This document shows, in pieces, positions 45,965 through 56,408 of a DNA stretch of 64,000 nt; within the stretch, counting starts at the first letter, position 1, and each line of letters opens with the position of its first letter. Under the pieces are notes generated by a model. That model ran no database searches. It was not told the DNA's origin and saw only the letters and a list, made by a program, of their open reading frames with translations. The translations under genes were made by a program, and so were the position numbers. The stretch is from Apus apus (lineage: Eukaryota > Chordata > Aves > Apodiformes > Apodidae): contig NC_067299.1 of the NCBI RefSeq assembly GCF_020740795.1, forward strand, positions 11,357,333 to 11,421,332, written 5' to 3'.

Positions 45965-47437
45965 TCACTGCAGCTCCAGGGTGTTCACATATTCCTTCAC
46001 CCACCTGGCATCAGGATTAGCACAGACCTCCCGGTCCTTCCTGGTGATGAACCTGTCAAGTCAGGCAAGGAGGTGTTATTGCAGATGCTGACCTGCCCTG
46101 TGTGATCAGGGTTAGCTCTCAAGGGGATCATGTCCCCTCCAGGTTCCCATCTTCAGAACTCCCAAGCAGCAGGGGGCTGCAGAGCCTGTTAAAATCCAGA
46201 GGACAGGGAGAGATCAAGGTCCCCTGAAGAGCCTCCCCATGCTCAGATATTCTTGGCCACATTCAGTGGGGAGGTGAGCCTGAATGCAGTTCAGGGACAG
46301 CTGGAATCTCAGGTGCAAGTCTTGCAAGCATCACACCAGAGAAGCTGTGGCTGCCCCATCCCTGGAGGTGTTCAAGGCCAGGTTGGATGGGGCTTGGAGC
46401 AACCTGGGCTGGTGGGAGGTGTCCCTGCCCATGGCAGGGGGGTGGGACTGGATGATCTTTAAGGTCCCTTCCAACCCAAACCAGTCTAGGATTCCGTGAT
46501 TCTATGATCAGCACTGGGAGGTCCTGCTGGCTTCGCAGGGAGGTCCTTCCCACATCTTATTCCCAGCATCAGGATGGTTCAAGCAACCAAGGAGACCACT
46601 CATTTCTCATGAATGAATACTCATGATGAGTATTCAAGGGAACCGTGGTGGCAGCCCTCTTCCCTTACTCCATGTACCTCAACCCACATGCTCTTGGCCC
46701 CACTGGAAGAGAAGCAAAGACCCCCAAAGCTGGCAGAGCCTTTCCCCAGAGCCCAGAGCAGGGGTCTGTACTTACACAACTGCTGGCTGGGAGCATTTGC
46801 TGCTGGTGTAGAAATAATCCTTCACATGACTCTGGGGCAGCTTTCGTAAGGTGTAGCTGAAGCAGCACACAGTTGTGTCAGCCCCAACTGGAAGAGATGG
46901 GGAAAGCCAGCGTGAGCTTTACTCATCAACTCAATCAACTGCACATTCCCCAGCCAAGAGCTTGGGCAACCATACCCTTCATCAGCTGTGGAGCCTTCTT
47001 CTGCTTCCCATTTCCCCAAAAAGTCAGCAAGAAATTGCTGTGAACACCAAAGCTTAATTAAAGCCCTTGCTGGGATTGCTTGTTACATGTTTTCCACCCA
47101 CTTCCAATGATAAAAATTCCTCTGGTCACCCTGGGACCACCCCTAAAACTCAACAACAAAACCAGGGGAGATGAGACCTGGAAGCTTTGATACTTAGCAG
47201 TAAAATTGTTGTCTAAGATAAAAATGCTAGAAATGAAGTCTCAGGAGAGAAGGAGAAAGTGTTCATACAGGCTTCCAAAATTTGCAGCTCCATTCTTCCA
47301 GTTCTGCTTCAAAATTATAGCCAGTGAGAGCAAAAATCCACCCCGAGAGAGCTGCTGTACTCACTTGGAGCAGGAGAGGCCTGAGGAAGGAGGGCAGCGA
47401 TGAAGATGATGGAGAGGGACACTGCAGAGACCTTCAT
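45965..47437 (-). CDS. CCL5: CC chemokine CCL5 (RANTES)
   Basis: Three exons in gene order: 47437-47365, 46887-46776 and 46052-45965, GT-AG introns in phases 1 and 2. The 90-residue product has a signal peptide (about 1-23), then [17 protein letters not shown] with C32-C33, the [19 protein letters not shown] core with C56, C72 in REVCANP and the [12 protein letters not shown] helix. These motifs are diagnostic of CCL5, which attracts T cells, eosinophils and monocytes through CCR1, CCR3 and CCR5 and binds glycosaminoglycans (here the basic TRKDR stretch replaces the RKNR of mammals). The promoter has a kB site and a TATA-like box. Intron 2 holds an antisense CR1 fragment. The gene looks intact. 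Confidence 0.96.
46330..46507 (+). mobile_element. CR1 LINE 3' fragment in CCL5 intron 2
   Basis: Sense CR1 tail (antisense to CCL5) from 'agagaagctgtggctgccc' to 'attccgtgattctatgat'. Confidence 0.87.
46614..46636. repeat. 11-bp inverted repeat with 1-bp spacer
   Basis: TGAATACTCAT and ATGAGTATTCA flank a single G. It lies in CCL5 intron 2, about 140 bp from exon 2. Confidence 0.85.
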
Positions 47438-47523
47438 GATGGACAGAGATGAGCTGCAAGGGCAGAGACTGGACCTCAGCAGATTCCTCCTGTGTCTGGT
47501 GTGAAGTGCTGGTTTGGTCCTTG

Positions 47524-47533
47524 CTTTTTATGG
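47524..47533 (-). promoter_or_regulatory. TATA-like box of CCL5
   Basis: Reads CCATAAAAAG in the gene direction, about 90 bp before the start codon. Confidence 0.6.
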
Positions 47534-47576
47534 GGATGGTTGCCGGCCCCGTCAGTCAGATCTCAAGGCCTGGAGT

Positions 47577-47586
47577 GGAGTTTCCA
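47577..47586 (-). promoter_or_regulatory. NF-kB site of CCL5
   Basis: Reads TGGAAACTCC in the gene direction, matching GGRNNYYCC, about 44 bp upstream of the TATA-like box. Confidence 0.6.
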
Positions 47587-47589
47587 GAG

Positions 47590-49035
47590 GGCAACAGAGC
47601 TGATGTCACACCACCTTGGCCTCGGAAATGCTGAAAAAAAAAATTAAAAAAGGAAGCAGCAGATCTAGGAAATACCAGAAGAGCCTCAGTGTAAGGCAAG
47701 GTAAGTCTGAGCAGACTGACACCCGCCTGAGGGCTGTGCTGACCAAGACAGGATATGAAACCACCCTTGCGCTGCAGGTTCACACTAATTCGCCAACACA
47801 ACAGCAGGTCCTCATCAAAGTCATCTCGACATCCTCCCCAAAGGGTCGGAAGGGCCTCAAGTCTCCTTTTCAAGGACCCCAGCCTCGTGGTGGGCAGCGT
47901 GGGCAGCAGGCACGCCTTGTGCGGGCAGCACAGACGGCTGGCACCCCGGACACTGCCTGGAGACGTGGGCTGGCAGTCTTGGCACCATAAACCACAAAAT
48001 CTTACAAGCTGTGCTCCCAGGATGGAGCTGGGGACCCCCAGAGCCCTCCTAACAACCCCCCCCAGGCAGTAAGGGGAGCTGGGGAAGCCTGACTCGGTGG
48101 TTTCACTCCACAAATAGTCTTCTCCCAGAGACAAGGGGCAAACCCAAGTGCCAGGGTGGTACAAGGTGGGATGCAGAAGGCAGAGCAGGGGGTTCTCCTG
48201 CCTGGGGAGATGAGAGGGACCAGCTCTGATACAAATGTGTTTTCCTGTCCCCTCTTGCCCCCTCACCATCATGGGGCACATGGTATTGTCCCCCCAGAGC
48301 CCCCTGTGCTTGCCCTGCCCACCATGGGCTTTCCAGGATGCCCCAGGGAGCATTTCCCCTTTTTTTCCACCTCCCTCTTCTCTGCAACAGGCACCACGTT
48401 GTCCAGGCTGTGGTTTCTCTGGTATTTTCGTGCCCAGTGACAGTTCACAAGGCACCTGAAGCTGGTCCCCCTGGGGTTTCCTCACTGCCCCGTGGCCCCA
48501 GTTACACCCCAGGGACTGCAGGAGAGAGCTGCTCCCACTCTCCTTCTCCCCCACCACATCGTGTGGGTCTGCATGGGGCCCTCAGAGAGCTTCTTGTGTC
48601 TGGGTGTGCTGGGGCTGCTTCCCCACAGTGTCCCCTCCACAACAATGTCCCCATGGCTGGGCAAGAAGGTCCCTACAGGCCAGGCCAGGCCAGGGGTGGG
48701 CAAGGGTCCATGGCTTTCCCAATTCATCCTCCCCAGGAGCTGTTCTCATGGGGCTGGGGGTGGTGGTGTCCTGGGGACCTGGGGACCCTCAGGACTCCTG
48801 CCTTCAACAGCATGAGAAGGACCTGGAGCTGAACCAAGTGACTGACACCACAGTCTTGTCACAAGGAGGTGGTGGTGGCATCTTGGGGCAGCACAGCAAC
48901 GTTCTGCAGGTGCTCAGTGCTTGCAAGGGACAACATCTCAGCTGGAATTTGCCTCACTCTCAGAGGTGAATTCTTGCTTGTCCCACACTGCATGTGTCCC
49001 AGCATTGCAATTAGCCTCATGTTCTGGCTAATTAA
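47590..49035. other. Upstream of CCL5, no gene recognised
   Basis: A 333-codon open frame lies on the minus strand (47556-48557) but it overlaps the CCL5 kB site, matches no family I know and has no splice or promoter context. It is treated as noncoding. Confidence 0.4.
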
Positions 49036-49222
49036 TCACAGAATCATAGAATGTGCTGGATTGGAAGGGACCCATCAGGATCATTGAGTCCAAATCCTGT
49101 CCCTGTGTAGGGCATCCCAAGAATCACACCCTGTGCCTGAGAGCATCATCCAAAGGCTTCTTGAACTCAGGCAGGTTGGTGCTGTGACCACCTCCCTGGG
49201 GAGCTTGTTCCAGTCCAGCTTA
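49036..49222 (-). mobile_element. CR1-type LINE 3' fragment
   Basis: Antisense copy beginning 'cacagaatcatagaatgtgc', with 'gacccatcaggatcattgag'. Same subfamily as 10860-11114. Confidence 0.85.
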
Positions 49223-49499
49223 GGTGGGTGTTGTTCATGCCACAGCTCCATGGAGGGGTGCAAAGCCAGATGATGCAGCTCAGCCCCCTCTCCTTGCAAC
49301 AGCAGATGTTTGTACTGAGCCTTGGCCTGTCCCTGCTGCCCCAGGGCTGAGCCTGGGGCTGGGATGTCTCTTTCAAAGTGCCTGTTCTAGTAACTCTTCC
49401 ACCCCCACCACCTGCCTCACCACCCCACACACTCCTGGGCTTCCTTGCTGCGTTTGGTGGAGTGGTGGTCACCCATCTCCCCTTCCCCTGCCATCACAG

Positions 49500-49672
49500 A
49501 GACTGTCCTGCTACGGGACGTGCAAGTGAACCTGTTTTCATATGACCAGAATGGCTGGAGGAGGAAGGAGCCGTTACTGTCTATGATAGAATCTCTGACA
49601 GGTCCAGATAAAGATCTAAGAAACCACAGAGTGATACTGACGCTCCACCAACCGCAAGGCTGCCGAGCTCAG
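49500..49672 (+). other. Candidate exon of an unrecognised gene
   Basis: A pyrimidine-rich tract and ATCACAG acceptor precede an open 173-bp stretch that ends at a CTCAG|gtgccc donor. The frame reads ETVLLRDVQVNLFSYDQNGW and later DLRNHRVILTLHQPQGC, a composition that looks protein-like, but I recognise no domain. If no donor is used the frame runs on to a stop at 49804. No partner exons were found. It may be a fragment or chance. Confidence 0.25.
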
Positions 49673-49879
49673 GTGCCCTTCAAGCTGCTGGAGGCAATTG
49701 AAACCATGACATCTGCTGATCCTTCTGAAAGCACAGGGTGGCTGAGCCTCAGCCCACACCAGCTCCATCTTACCCCCACCCAACATGTCCAAGGGATGGA
49801 ATGATTCTGGACGTGTTTCAAAGAAACACATGTGGTGCTGAGGGACATGATTTAAGCACTGCATGGGTAGATTTAGGTT

Positions 49880-49961
49880 ATGCTTGGTGGATTTAGGGTG
49901 TGGTTGGACTTGATGATCTTCAAGGTCCTTTTCAAACAGGATGATTCTGTGATGCTGTGAC
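49880..49961 (+). mobile_element. Degenerate CR1 3' tail
   Basis: 'ttggacttgatgatcttcaa', 'ggtccttttcaaacaggatg' and 'attctgtgatgctgtga' form a CR1-like end. Confidence 0.65.
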
Positions 49962-50394
49962 CTTTGCACAGCCCAGCCTTGCCCCTCGCTGGGGGCTTTG
50001 GCCCTGTGCAGGTTTCTGGAGGTGCATTCTGCAGCCCTGACAATCACGGCAGAGACACCAGAGTGATGGAAAGATGCCAGACCCTTCATCGTGGCTCCAT
50101 CCTTGCTCCAGGCAGCTCTTGCTGGAGGGTGACACTTCTCCCCAGTCTCCTCCTGCTTTGCACTCCTCCCAGGGGACCTGCTGTCTCCCTTTGCCCTCTC
50201 CTGCTCACTGCAGGGCAGCTCCTCAGGGAAAGGTGGTGACACAAGCGAAGGGTGGAATCCACCAGACATTGCAGAGAAATCTGGGGAGAGATCAGGGAAC
50301 CATGAGGACTGGGGAGCTGGATGCCAGAGGCCCTACTGCAACTGCAGACTGTGTCCTGGAAGGGCTGCAGGGAGGCCCTTGGGGACCTCAGGTC

Positions 50395-51190
50395 ATCAAA
50401 TAATTTTGGTTGGAAAAGTCCTTTAAGATCACCAAGTCCCCAGGCCTGCCAAGGCCACCACTGACTCATGTCCTTCAGCATCACATTTACTTGGCTTTGA
50501 AACCCCTCCAGGGATGGGGACCCCACCCCTGCCCTGGGCAGCCTGGGCCAGGCCCTGACAGCCCTTTGGGGAAGAAATTGTTCTCAAGATCCAAGCTGAA
50601 CCTCCCCTGGCACAACTTGAGGCCATTTCCTCTTGTCCCATCACTTGCTCCTGGGGAGCAGAGCCCGACCCCCCTGGCTCCAACCCTCCAACCTCCTCTC
50701 AGGCAGCTGCAGAGCCAGCAGGTCTCCCCTCACCTCCTTGTCTCCAGGCTGAATCCCCAGCTCCCTCAGCTGCTCCTGCTCACACTTGTGCTCCAGCCCC
50801 TTCCCCAGCTCCATTGCCCTTCCCTGGACACGCTCAAGCCCCTCAAGGTCCTTCTTGTTGTGAGGAGCCCAGACCTGACCCCAGGATTTGAGGTGCAGCC
50901 CCACCAGTGCAGAGCACAGGGGGACAATCCCTGGTCCTGCTGGCCACACTGGTGCTGGTGCAGGTCAGGATGCTGGTGACCTGCTTGACTGGCTCATACC
51001 CAGCTGCTGTCAACCAGCACCCCCAGGTCCTTTTCCCCTGAGAACTTCCCAGCCACTCATCCCCAAGCCTGGAGTGTGTTCTGAGCTTGTTGTGGCGCAT
51101 GAAGGAAAGGACCTGGCACTTGACCTTGTTGAACTTCTTACAATTGACCTCAGCCCATTGATTCAGCCCGTCCATGTCCCCGGGCAGAGC
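50395..51190 (-). mobile_element. CR1 LINE copy, about 800 bp
   Basis: Antisense copy from 'taattttggttggaaaagtc' to 'attgacctcagcccattga'. It is among the longest copies in the window, extending into the reverse-transcriptase-side sequence (the 'aacaagtgccaggtcc' region). Confidence 0.87.
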
Positions 51191-51509
51191 AGATGGGCAG
51201 GGACCCTGCACTGGCCGCTCTAGGGAGATGCACGGGACAAGACAGGCCCTGAGGAGGGTTCCCCTCTCGGTGGGCTCTGGTTTCTGCCAGTCCCGATGTT
51301 CCTCTCCCGCTTTCCTCCTGGGGCACAGGGCACCTCTGCTGCCTCCTGCGGGCAGTGTTCCTGGAGCCCTCCCGCTCCTGCTCTGTCAGGGCTGCTCCAT
51401 CCATCACCCACCCACAGCGTTCCCCCTGCTCCCCAGGGACCCCGGGGGTCTCCTCCAGGAACAGGCAGGGCTCCTGGCACCCTTGGGCCATCCTCGGTGT
51501 CTGGAGACA

Positions 51510-52240
51510 CAGAACCACAGAACCACCAAGGCTGGAAAAGACCTTTAAGATCATCAAGTCCAGCCTGTGACCAACACCCCCACATCTCCAGACCATGGCA
51601 CCAAGTGCCACCTCCAGCCTTTCCTTGAACACCTCCAGGGATGCTGCCTCCACCACTTCCCTGGGCAGCCCATCCCAATGTCTGATCACCCTCTCCATGG
51701 GAAGTGTTTCCTGATATCCCACCTAAACCTCCCCTGGAGCAGCTTCAGGCCAGGCCCTCTTGTCCTGTCACTGCTGGCCTGGGAGAAGAGCCCAACCCCA
51801 CCTGAGCACAACCTCCCTCCAGGTGGTTGCAGAGAGTGAGAAGGTCCCCCCTGAGTCTCCCCTTTTCCAGGCTCAACACCCCCAGCTCCCTCAGCCTCTC
51901 CCTGTAAGACTTTCCCTCTGGTCCCTTCCCCAGCCTCGTTGTCTCCCCTGGACCTGCTCCAGCACCTCCAGGTCCTTCCTGCAGTGAGGGGCCCAGAGCT
52001 GCCCTCCAGGCTGAACAGCTCCAACTCTCCCAGCCTGTCTCCAGAGCAGAGCTGCTCCAACCCTTGGATCATCTCCATGGCCTCCTCTGGACTCTGTCCA
52101 GGAGCTCCATGTCCTTGTAGTTTTGAGGACCACAGATCTGGACCAAGACCTGCAGGGGGGTTTCACCAGAGCTGAGCAGAGGGGACAATCTCCTCCTTCA
52201 CCCTTCTGATCATGCTGCTATGCAGCCCAGGACACAGTTG
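51510..52240 (-). mobile_element. Chimeric CR1 copy (two subfamilies)
   Basis: 51510-52004 matches the subfamily of 3070-3733 and 55758-56408; at about 52004 it switches, at a 'ctccaggctgaa' block shared by CR1 families, to sequence typical of the other subfamily (as in 34872-35445). Both parts have the same orientation. Recombination, template switching or insertion side by side would explain it. Confidence 0.8.
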
Positions 52241-52564
52241 GTTCACTTGGTGAACCCCAGGGGACTGCCAAGTCTGTCCTTGAACCATTGGCCATCATTG
52301 CTCTCCCCAAAACTGCCCTTGGCTTTCCGGGATCAGAGTCCTGGCATGGCCACCTCCTGTTTCCCATGCCTGGCAGCTGTGGCATCCTCTTGCACACAGG
52401 GTCTTCCAGTGCCTCAGCTCTCAGCAAGAAGCAGGTGAAGTCCTGTGAAAGGCTGGGGCATCCATCCCATCTGCTCCTCTCCTTGGGCTGTGGGGTCCAA
52501 GTGTCCCTCTCCTTCCAGGGCTTGATTGGTGGCTACCAACAGGTTCTTCACTTCCTCCACCTCA

Positions 52565-52635
52565 TCCCTGGTGGTCTAGTGGTCAGGATTTGGCACCCCC
52601 ACTGCCATGGCCTGGGTGGATTCCCGGCCAGGGAA
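52565..52635 (+). pseudogene. tRNA-Glu-derived pseudogene
   Basis: The start TCCCTGGTGGTCTAGTGG is the tRNA-Glu acceptor stem, A box and D arm. The 3' half keeps GATTCCCGG and the closing CCAGGGA acceptor strand. The anticodon stem still pairs (TGGCA with TGCCA) but the loop reads CCCCCAC, so base 33 is C where tRNAs have U, and the anticodon would be CCC where Glu has CTC or TTC. The B box is altered (GGGTGGATTCC where GGTTCGATTCC is expected). No terminal T run follows. It is therefore a decayed copy, possibly a retro-inserted or SINE-like relic. Confidence 0.8.
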
Positions 52636-52704
52636 GGGGGTTCCAGCACCCACCACCAGTCCCAGCCTTTTCCTGGGGGGGATCGCAGCCCAAAGGTGAC
52701 TCCT

Positions 52705-53092
52705 GGGGTTCAGCAGAGCTGGGGTTGTTCAGTCTAGAGAGGAGAAGACTGAGGGGGGATCTAATTAATGTCTATCAATACATGAGGGCATCAAGAAGGC
52801 AGGGACAAGCTCTTGTCACTTGTGCCCTGTGACAGGACAAGGAGCAATGGTTTCAAACTGGAGCCCAGGAAGTTCCACCTCACCATGAGGAAGAACTTCT
52901 TTCCTGTGAGGGTGACAGAGCCCTGGGACAGGCTGCCCAGAGAGGCTGTGGAGTCTCCTTCTCTGCAGACTTTCCAGACCTGTCTGGAAGCCTTTCTGAG
53001 TGACCTGCCCTAGTTTTGGTCCTGCTCTGGCAGGGGGGTTGGACTTGATGGTCTTCAGAGGTGCCTTCCAGCCCCTGACATTCTGTGATGCC
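52705..53092 (+). mobile_element. CR1 LINE copy
   Basis: Sense copy with 'gaggagaagactgagggggg', 'ttccacctcaccatgagga' and the 'gacattctgtgatg' end. Same subfamily as 15428-16050 and 54308-54572. Confidence 0.88.
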
Positions 53093-53239
53093 AGGAGGAG
53101 CTCCCACAGCCAGTGCATGGGGACGGATCAGCTGGGATACATTTTTGGGGTGGCAGCACCCTCTTGTCACCCAACGGCCATCGGGCTGCACCCCCAGCAG
53201 GAAAATAACCCAGGTGGGGGCCAGACAGCAGCCTGTGGT

Positions 53240-53334
53240 GGGCTGTGAGGAGCAGGGTAACAGGCTGTGGGGAACAGGGTGACACAGCTGTAGGGAGCAG
53301 GGTGACACAGCTCTGGTGAGCAGGGTGACGTGGC
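53240..53334. repeat. About 23-bp tandem repeat, four copies
   Basis: The unit GCTGTGGGGAGCAGGGTGACA is repeated four times with small changes. Confidence 0.75.
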
Positions 53335-54307
53335 TGCTCCCCTGGACACTGTCTTTTCCCTTTCCTAAAGCTGGAGGCTCCCTGGGAGATCAGGACCAGA
53401 ATGGACATGCAGGGTTCCTCCGTGGGGGTGCCAGGTGTGTGTCCCGCTGTCCCTCCCAGGGACAGGAGGGCAGGGGCTGCCAAGTGAAAGCTGCTCCCAC
53501 TGTGAGAAGGACTTTAACCCGTGCAGGGAAACCTCCCTGGATTTCAAGCCCAACGCCTTCACCTCGGGGCCATCACAGCAGCTGGCTCAGGAGGTCCCCA
53601 CAGGAGCCCGTGGCTGTCACCCTGCCCAGGGGACAGAGCGGGACCTGGAGCCTATAAGGGGGGGTCTGGAGGGGTCCACAGTGCTTATGGGAAGGAGAGG
53701 GGGATTTAGACCTCAACAGAGGAAAGTGGAGAGGACCAGAGGAGGAGCAGAGGGTCCTGAATAGCAGTGGTACCCCAACAAAGGGGCTTGGAGGGGACCA
53801 GAGCTTGATGGAGAGGTATGAAGCAGTTAAGGAGGTTAAAAAGTGTGGTCTGGAAACCTTCAGAGCCCAGACAAAAGGATATGGAGGAAACCTGTGGAAA
53901 CCATATTAATTAACTGGTTCTTGCAACCTGGCTGGACTCAGATTTCAGTTGCACTGGCCAGAATTCCCACAATATTTCTCAGAGGTGCTTTTTGTTGTTT
54001 GGTTTTTTTTTTTCTTTTATTGACTTTTTTCTTACCTGATCTTGTGTCATCACCACTGAACACCCATATTCATCTCCAGTTCTTGTGGTATTTACAGACA
54101 AAATAACCTGGCCTGGTAGAAAGAACAGGATGTATTTATAGAAAAGCCAGAGTTAAACAGAGAACTGACAGCTCTTCTCTGGTAATAAAGAGCATTTTCC
54201 AGGGTTACGCAAGAGAGAAAACCACAAAGTCTGTCATGAGACATGCCCTCTTCTTCCTCTTCTGCAAAGAAACATTAGACTCTGCCTCTGCTTTCAGGTT
54301 TTCACTA
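53335..54307. other. Intergenic, no gene recognised
   Basis: No further acyltransferase exon could be found here for the orphan exon at 54705. A T-rich run lies at 54003-54016. CCTATAAGG at about 53650 is TATA-like but nothing recognisable follows. Confidence 0.4.
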
Positions 54308-54572
54308 TTTGATTTAGGGCAATGGACTCAAACTGGAGCCCAGGAAGTTCCACCTCAACATGAGGAAGAACTTCTTTCCTGTGAGGGTGACAGAGCCCTG
54401 GGACAGGCTGCCCAGAGAGGCTGTGGAGTCTCCTTCTCTGCAGACTTTCCAGACCTGCCTGGATGCCTTTCTGAGTGACCTGCCCTAGATTGGTCCTGCT
54501 CTGGCAGGGGGGTTGGACTTGGTGATCTCTGGAGATCACTTCCAACCCCCAACATTGAGTGATTCTGTGAGA
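54308..54572 (+). mobile_element. CR1 LINE 3' fragment
   Basis: Sense copy starting 'ttagggcaatggactcaaac' and ending 'gagtgattctgtgag'. Its sequence closely follows 52705-53092. Confidence 0.87.
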
Positions 54573-54704
54573 TCAGCCCTGATGGGGGCTGGCTGGCAAG
54601 GACCACGTAGCAGCCGCTTCTGCCTCTGTGCTGGTGGTGTGTGGGATTTGATGCTGCCCTACAAACAGCTGGGGGCAGGAGCAGGATGCAGGATCACCAC
54701 ATAC

Positions 54705-54838
54705 CCAAAATGTCAAGGGAGGTCTGGTGATTCAACACAAGGACGAAAGGTTTCTTAGTCCTGAGGTTCTCCTTGCCCTTCACCACTATCTTGATACCCA
54801 AGATGTATTTGAGTGGCAGGAGTGATATGCGGAAAAAC
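54705..54838 (-). pseudogene. Orphan exon of an AGPAT-like acyltransferase
   Basis: A 134-bp open stretch on the minus strand is bounded by an acceptor (TTTTTCCAG) and a donor (GG|gtatgt). It encodes FFRISLLPLKYILGIKIVVK followed by KKPFVLVLNHQTSLDILG. NHQTSLD is the NHxxxxD catalytic motif of 1-acylglycerol-3-phosphate acyltransferases, which make phosphatidic acid in the ER, and the whole stretch matches the second exon of AGPAT1/AGPAT2-type genes in length and content. The exon has no stop and intact splice sites. No exon 1 and no exon with the later EGTR motif were recognised nearby on the minus strand, so it is either a duplicated gene fragment or part of a gene with exons I could not see. 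I call it a fragment. Confidence 0.7.
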
Positions 54839-55037
54839 CTGGAAAAAGAGCAAAGACACACTGAGGCTGAGCAGTGGGACCAAAGGCCAGGCTTCCCTAG
54901 CAGCTCATCTCCCACTGTTCCTGCAGGGTGGCCCATTTCTCCACAGACCCATATTTGACCCATGACTTGGAGAGAAGCAACTAGCATGTCTCTTCAGCTC
55001 ATTGTTTAATTAAAGAAGATGTTTCATCATTTCATTC

Positions 55038-55455
55038 TCATGAAACCCCACCTGGAGCATTGTGTCTGATTCTGGAGCACCAACATAAGTAGGATATGGA
55101 GCTCTGGGAGAGACTCCAGAGGAGGCCACAGAGATGATCCAAGGGCTGGAGCAGCTCTGTTCTGGAAACAGGCTGAGAGAGTTGGGGTGTTCAGCCTGGA
55201 GAAGAGAAGGCTCCAGGGAGACCTGAGAGCACCTTCCAGTGCCTGAAGGGGCTCCAGGAAAGCTGGGGAGGGACTTTTGAGAAGGGCAGGGAGCGAGAGG
55301 ACAAGGGGGAACGGCTTCAAATTGTAGAGGGGAGATTTAGATTTGACATTAGGAGGAAATTCTTGGCTGTGAGGGTGGTGAGAGCCTGGCCCAGGTTGCC
55401 CAGGGAAGCTGTGGCTGCCCCATCCCTGGCAGTGCTGAAGGGCACTTTGTCCTGA
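55038..55455 (+). mobile_element. CR1 LINE copy lacking its 3' end
   Basis: Sense copy from 'gaaaccccacctggagcatt' to 'ggcagtgctgaagggcac', where it stops short of the usual tail. Confidence 0.85.
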
Positions 55456-55757
55456 CCATAGAACAGTGTTCAAGCCTCCCCCTGGGGTGGCACAGGATGA
55501 TCAAGAGATGACTGCTTGTGCATTGGGAGCACTGGCGAGCCCTGCAACCTCTGCCTGTACAGACGCTCCTTCACGTGTTTAAGCACTGACACCACCCCCA
55601 ACATTTGTGATGATTTTTTGCATCTTTCCATGTTTTCAACCCCTCTAGAAATGAAGCTGTAGTCCAGGGAAAAAAAAACCCTGGAGCCAATGACTCCCCT
55701 ATCTCCCAGCTGGTGGGGCACATTGAAAACTACCCTGAGTATCTAAAGCTTCTTGTT

Positions 55758-56408
55758 GACAGCTGGTTGGACACGAGCCAGCAGTGTGCCCAGGTGGCCC
55801 GAAGGCCAGTGGCATCCTGGCTTGTGTCAGGAATGGTGTGGCCAGCAGGAGCAGGGAGGTGATTCCCCCTGTGCTCAGCCCTGGGGAGGCCTCAGCTCCA
55901 GTCCTGGGGGCAGCTCTGGGCCCCTCACTGCAGGAAGGACCTGGAGGTGCTGGAGCAGGTCCACGGGAGACAACGAGGCTGGGGAAGGGACCAGAGGGAA
56001 AGTCTTACAGGGAGAGGCTGAGGGAGCTGGGGGTGTTGAGCCTGGAGAAGAGGAGACTCAGGGGGGACCTTCTCACTCTCTACAACCACCTGGAGGGAGG
56101 TTGTGCTCAGGTGGGGTTGGGCTCTTCTCCCAGGCCAGTAGTGACAGGATGAGAGGGCCTGGCCTGAAGCTGCTCCAGGGGAGGTTTAGGTGGGATATCA
56201 GGAAGCACTTCCTCATGGAGAGAGTGATCAGACATTGGGATGGACTGCCCAGGGCAGTGGTGGAGGCACCATCCCTGGAGGTGTTCAAGGAAAGGCTGGA
56301 TGTGGCACTTGGTGTCATGGTCTGGAGATGTGGGGGTGTTGGTCATAGGCTGGACTTGATGATCTTAGAGGTCTTTTCTAACCTTGGTAATTCTGTGATG
56401 CTGTGATT
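55758..56408 (+). mobile_element. CR1 LINE copy, about 650 bp
   Basis: Sense copy closely similar to the minus-strand copy at 3070-3733, ending 'attctgtgatgctgtgattc'. It starts at nearly the same internal position (ttgacagctggttggac), and the same 217-235 codon side frame is open in both. Confidence 0.9.
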
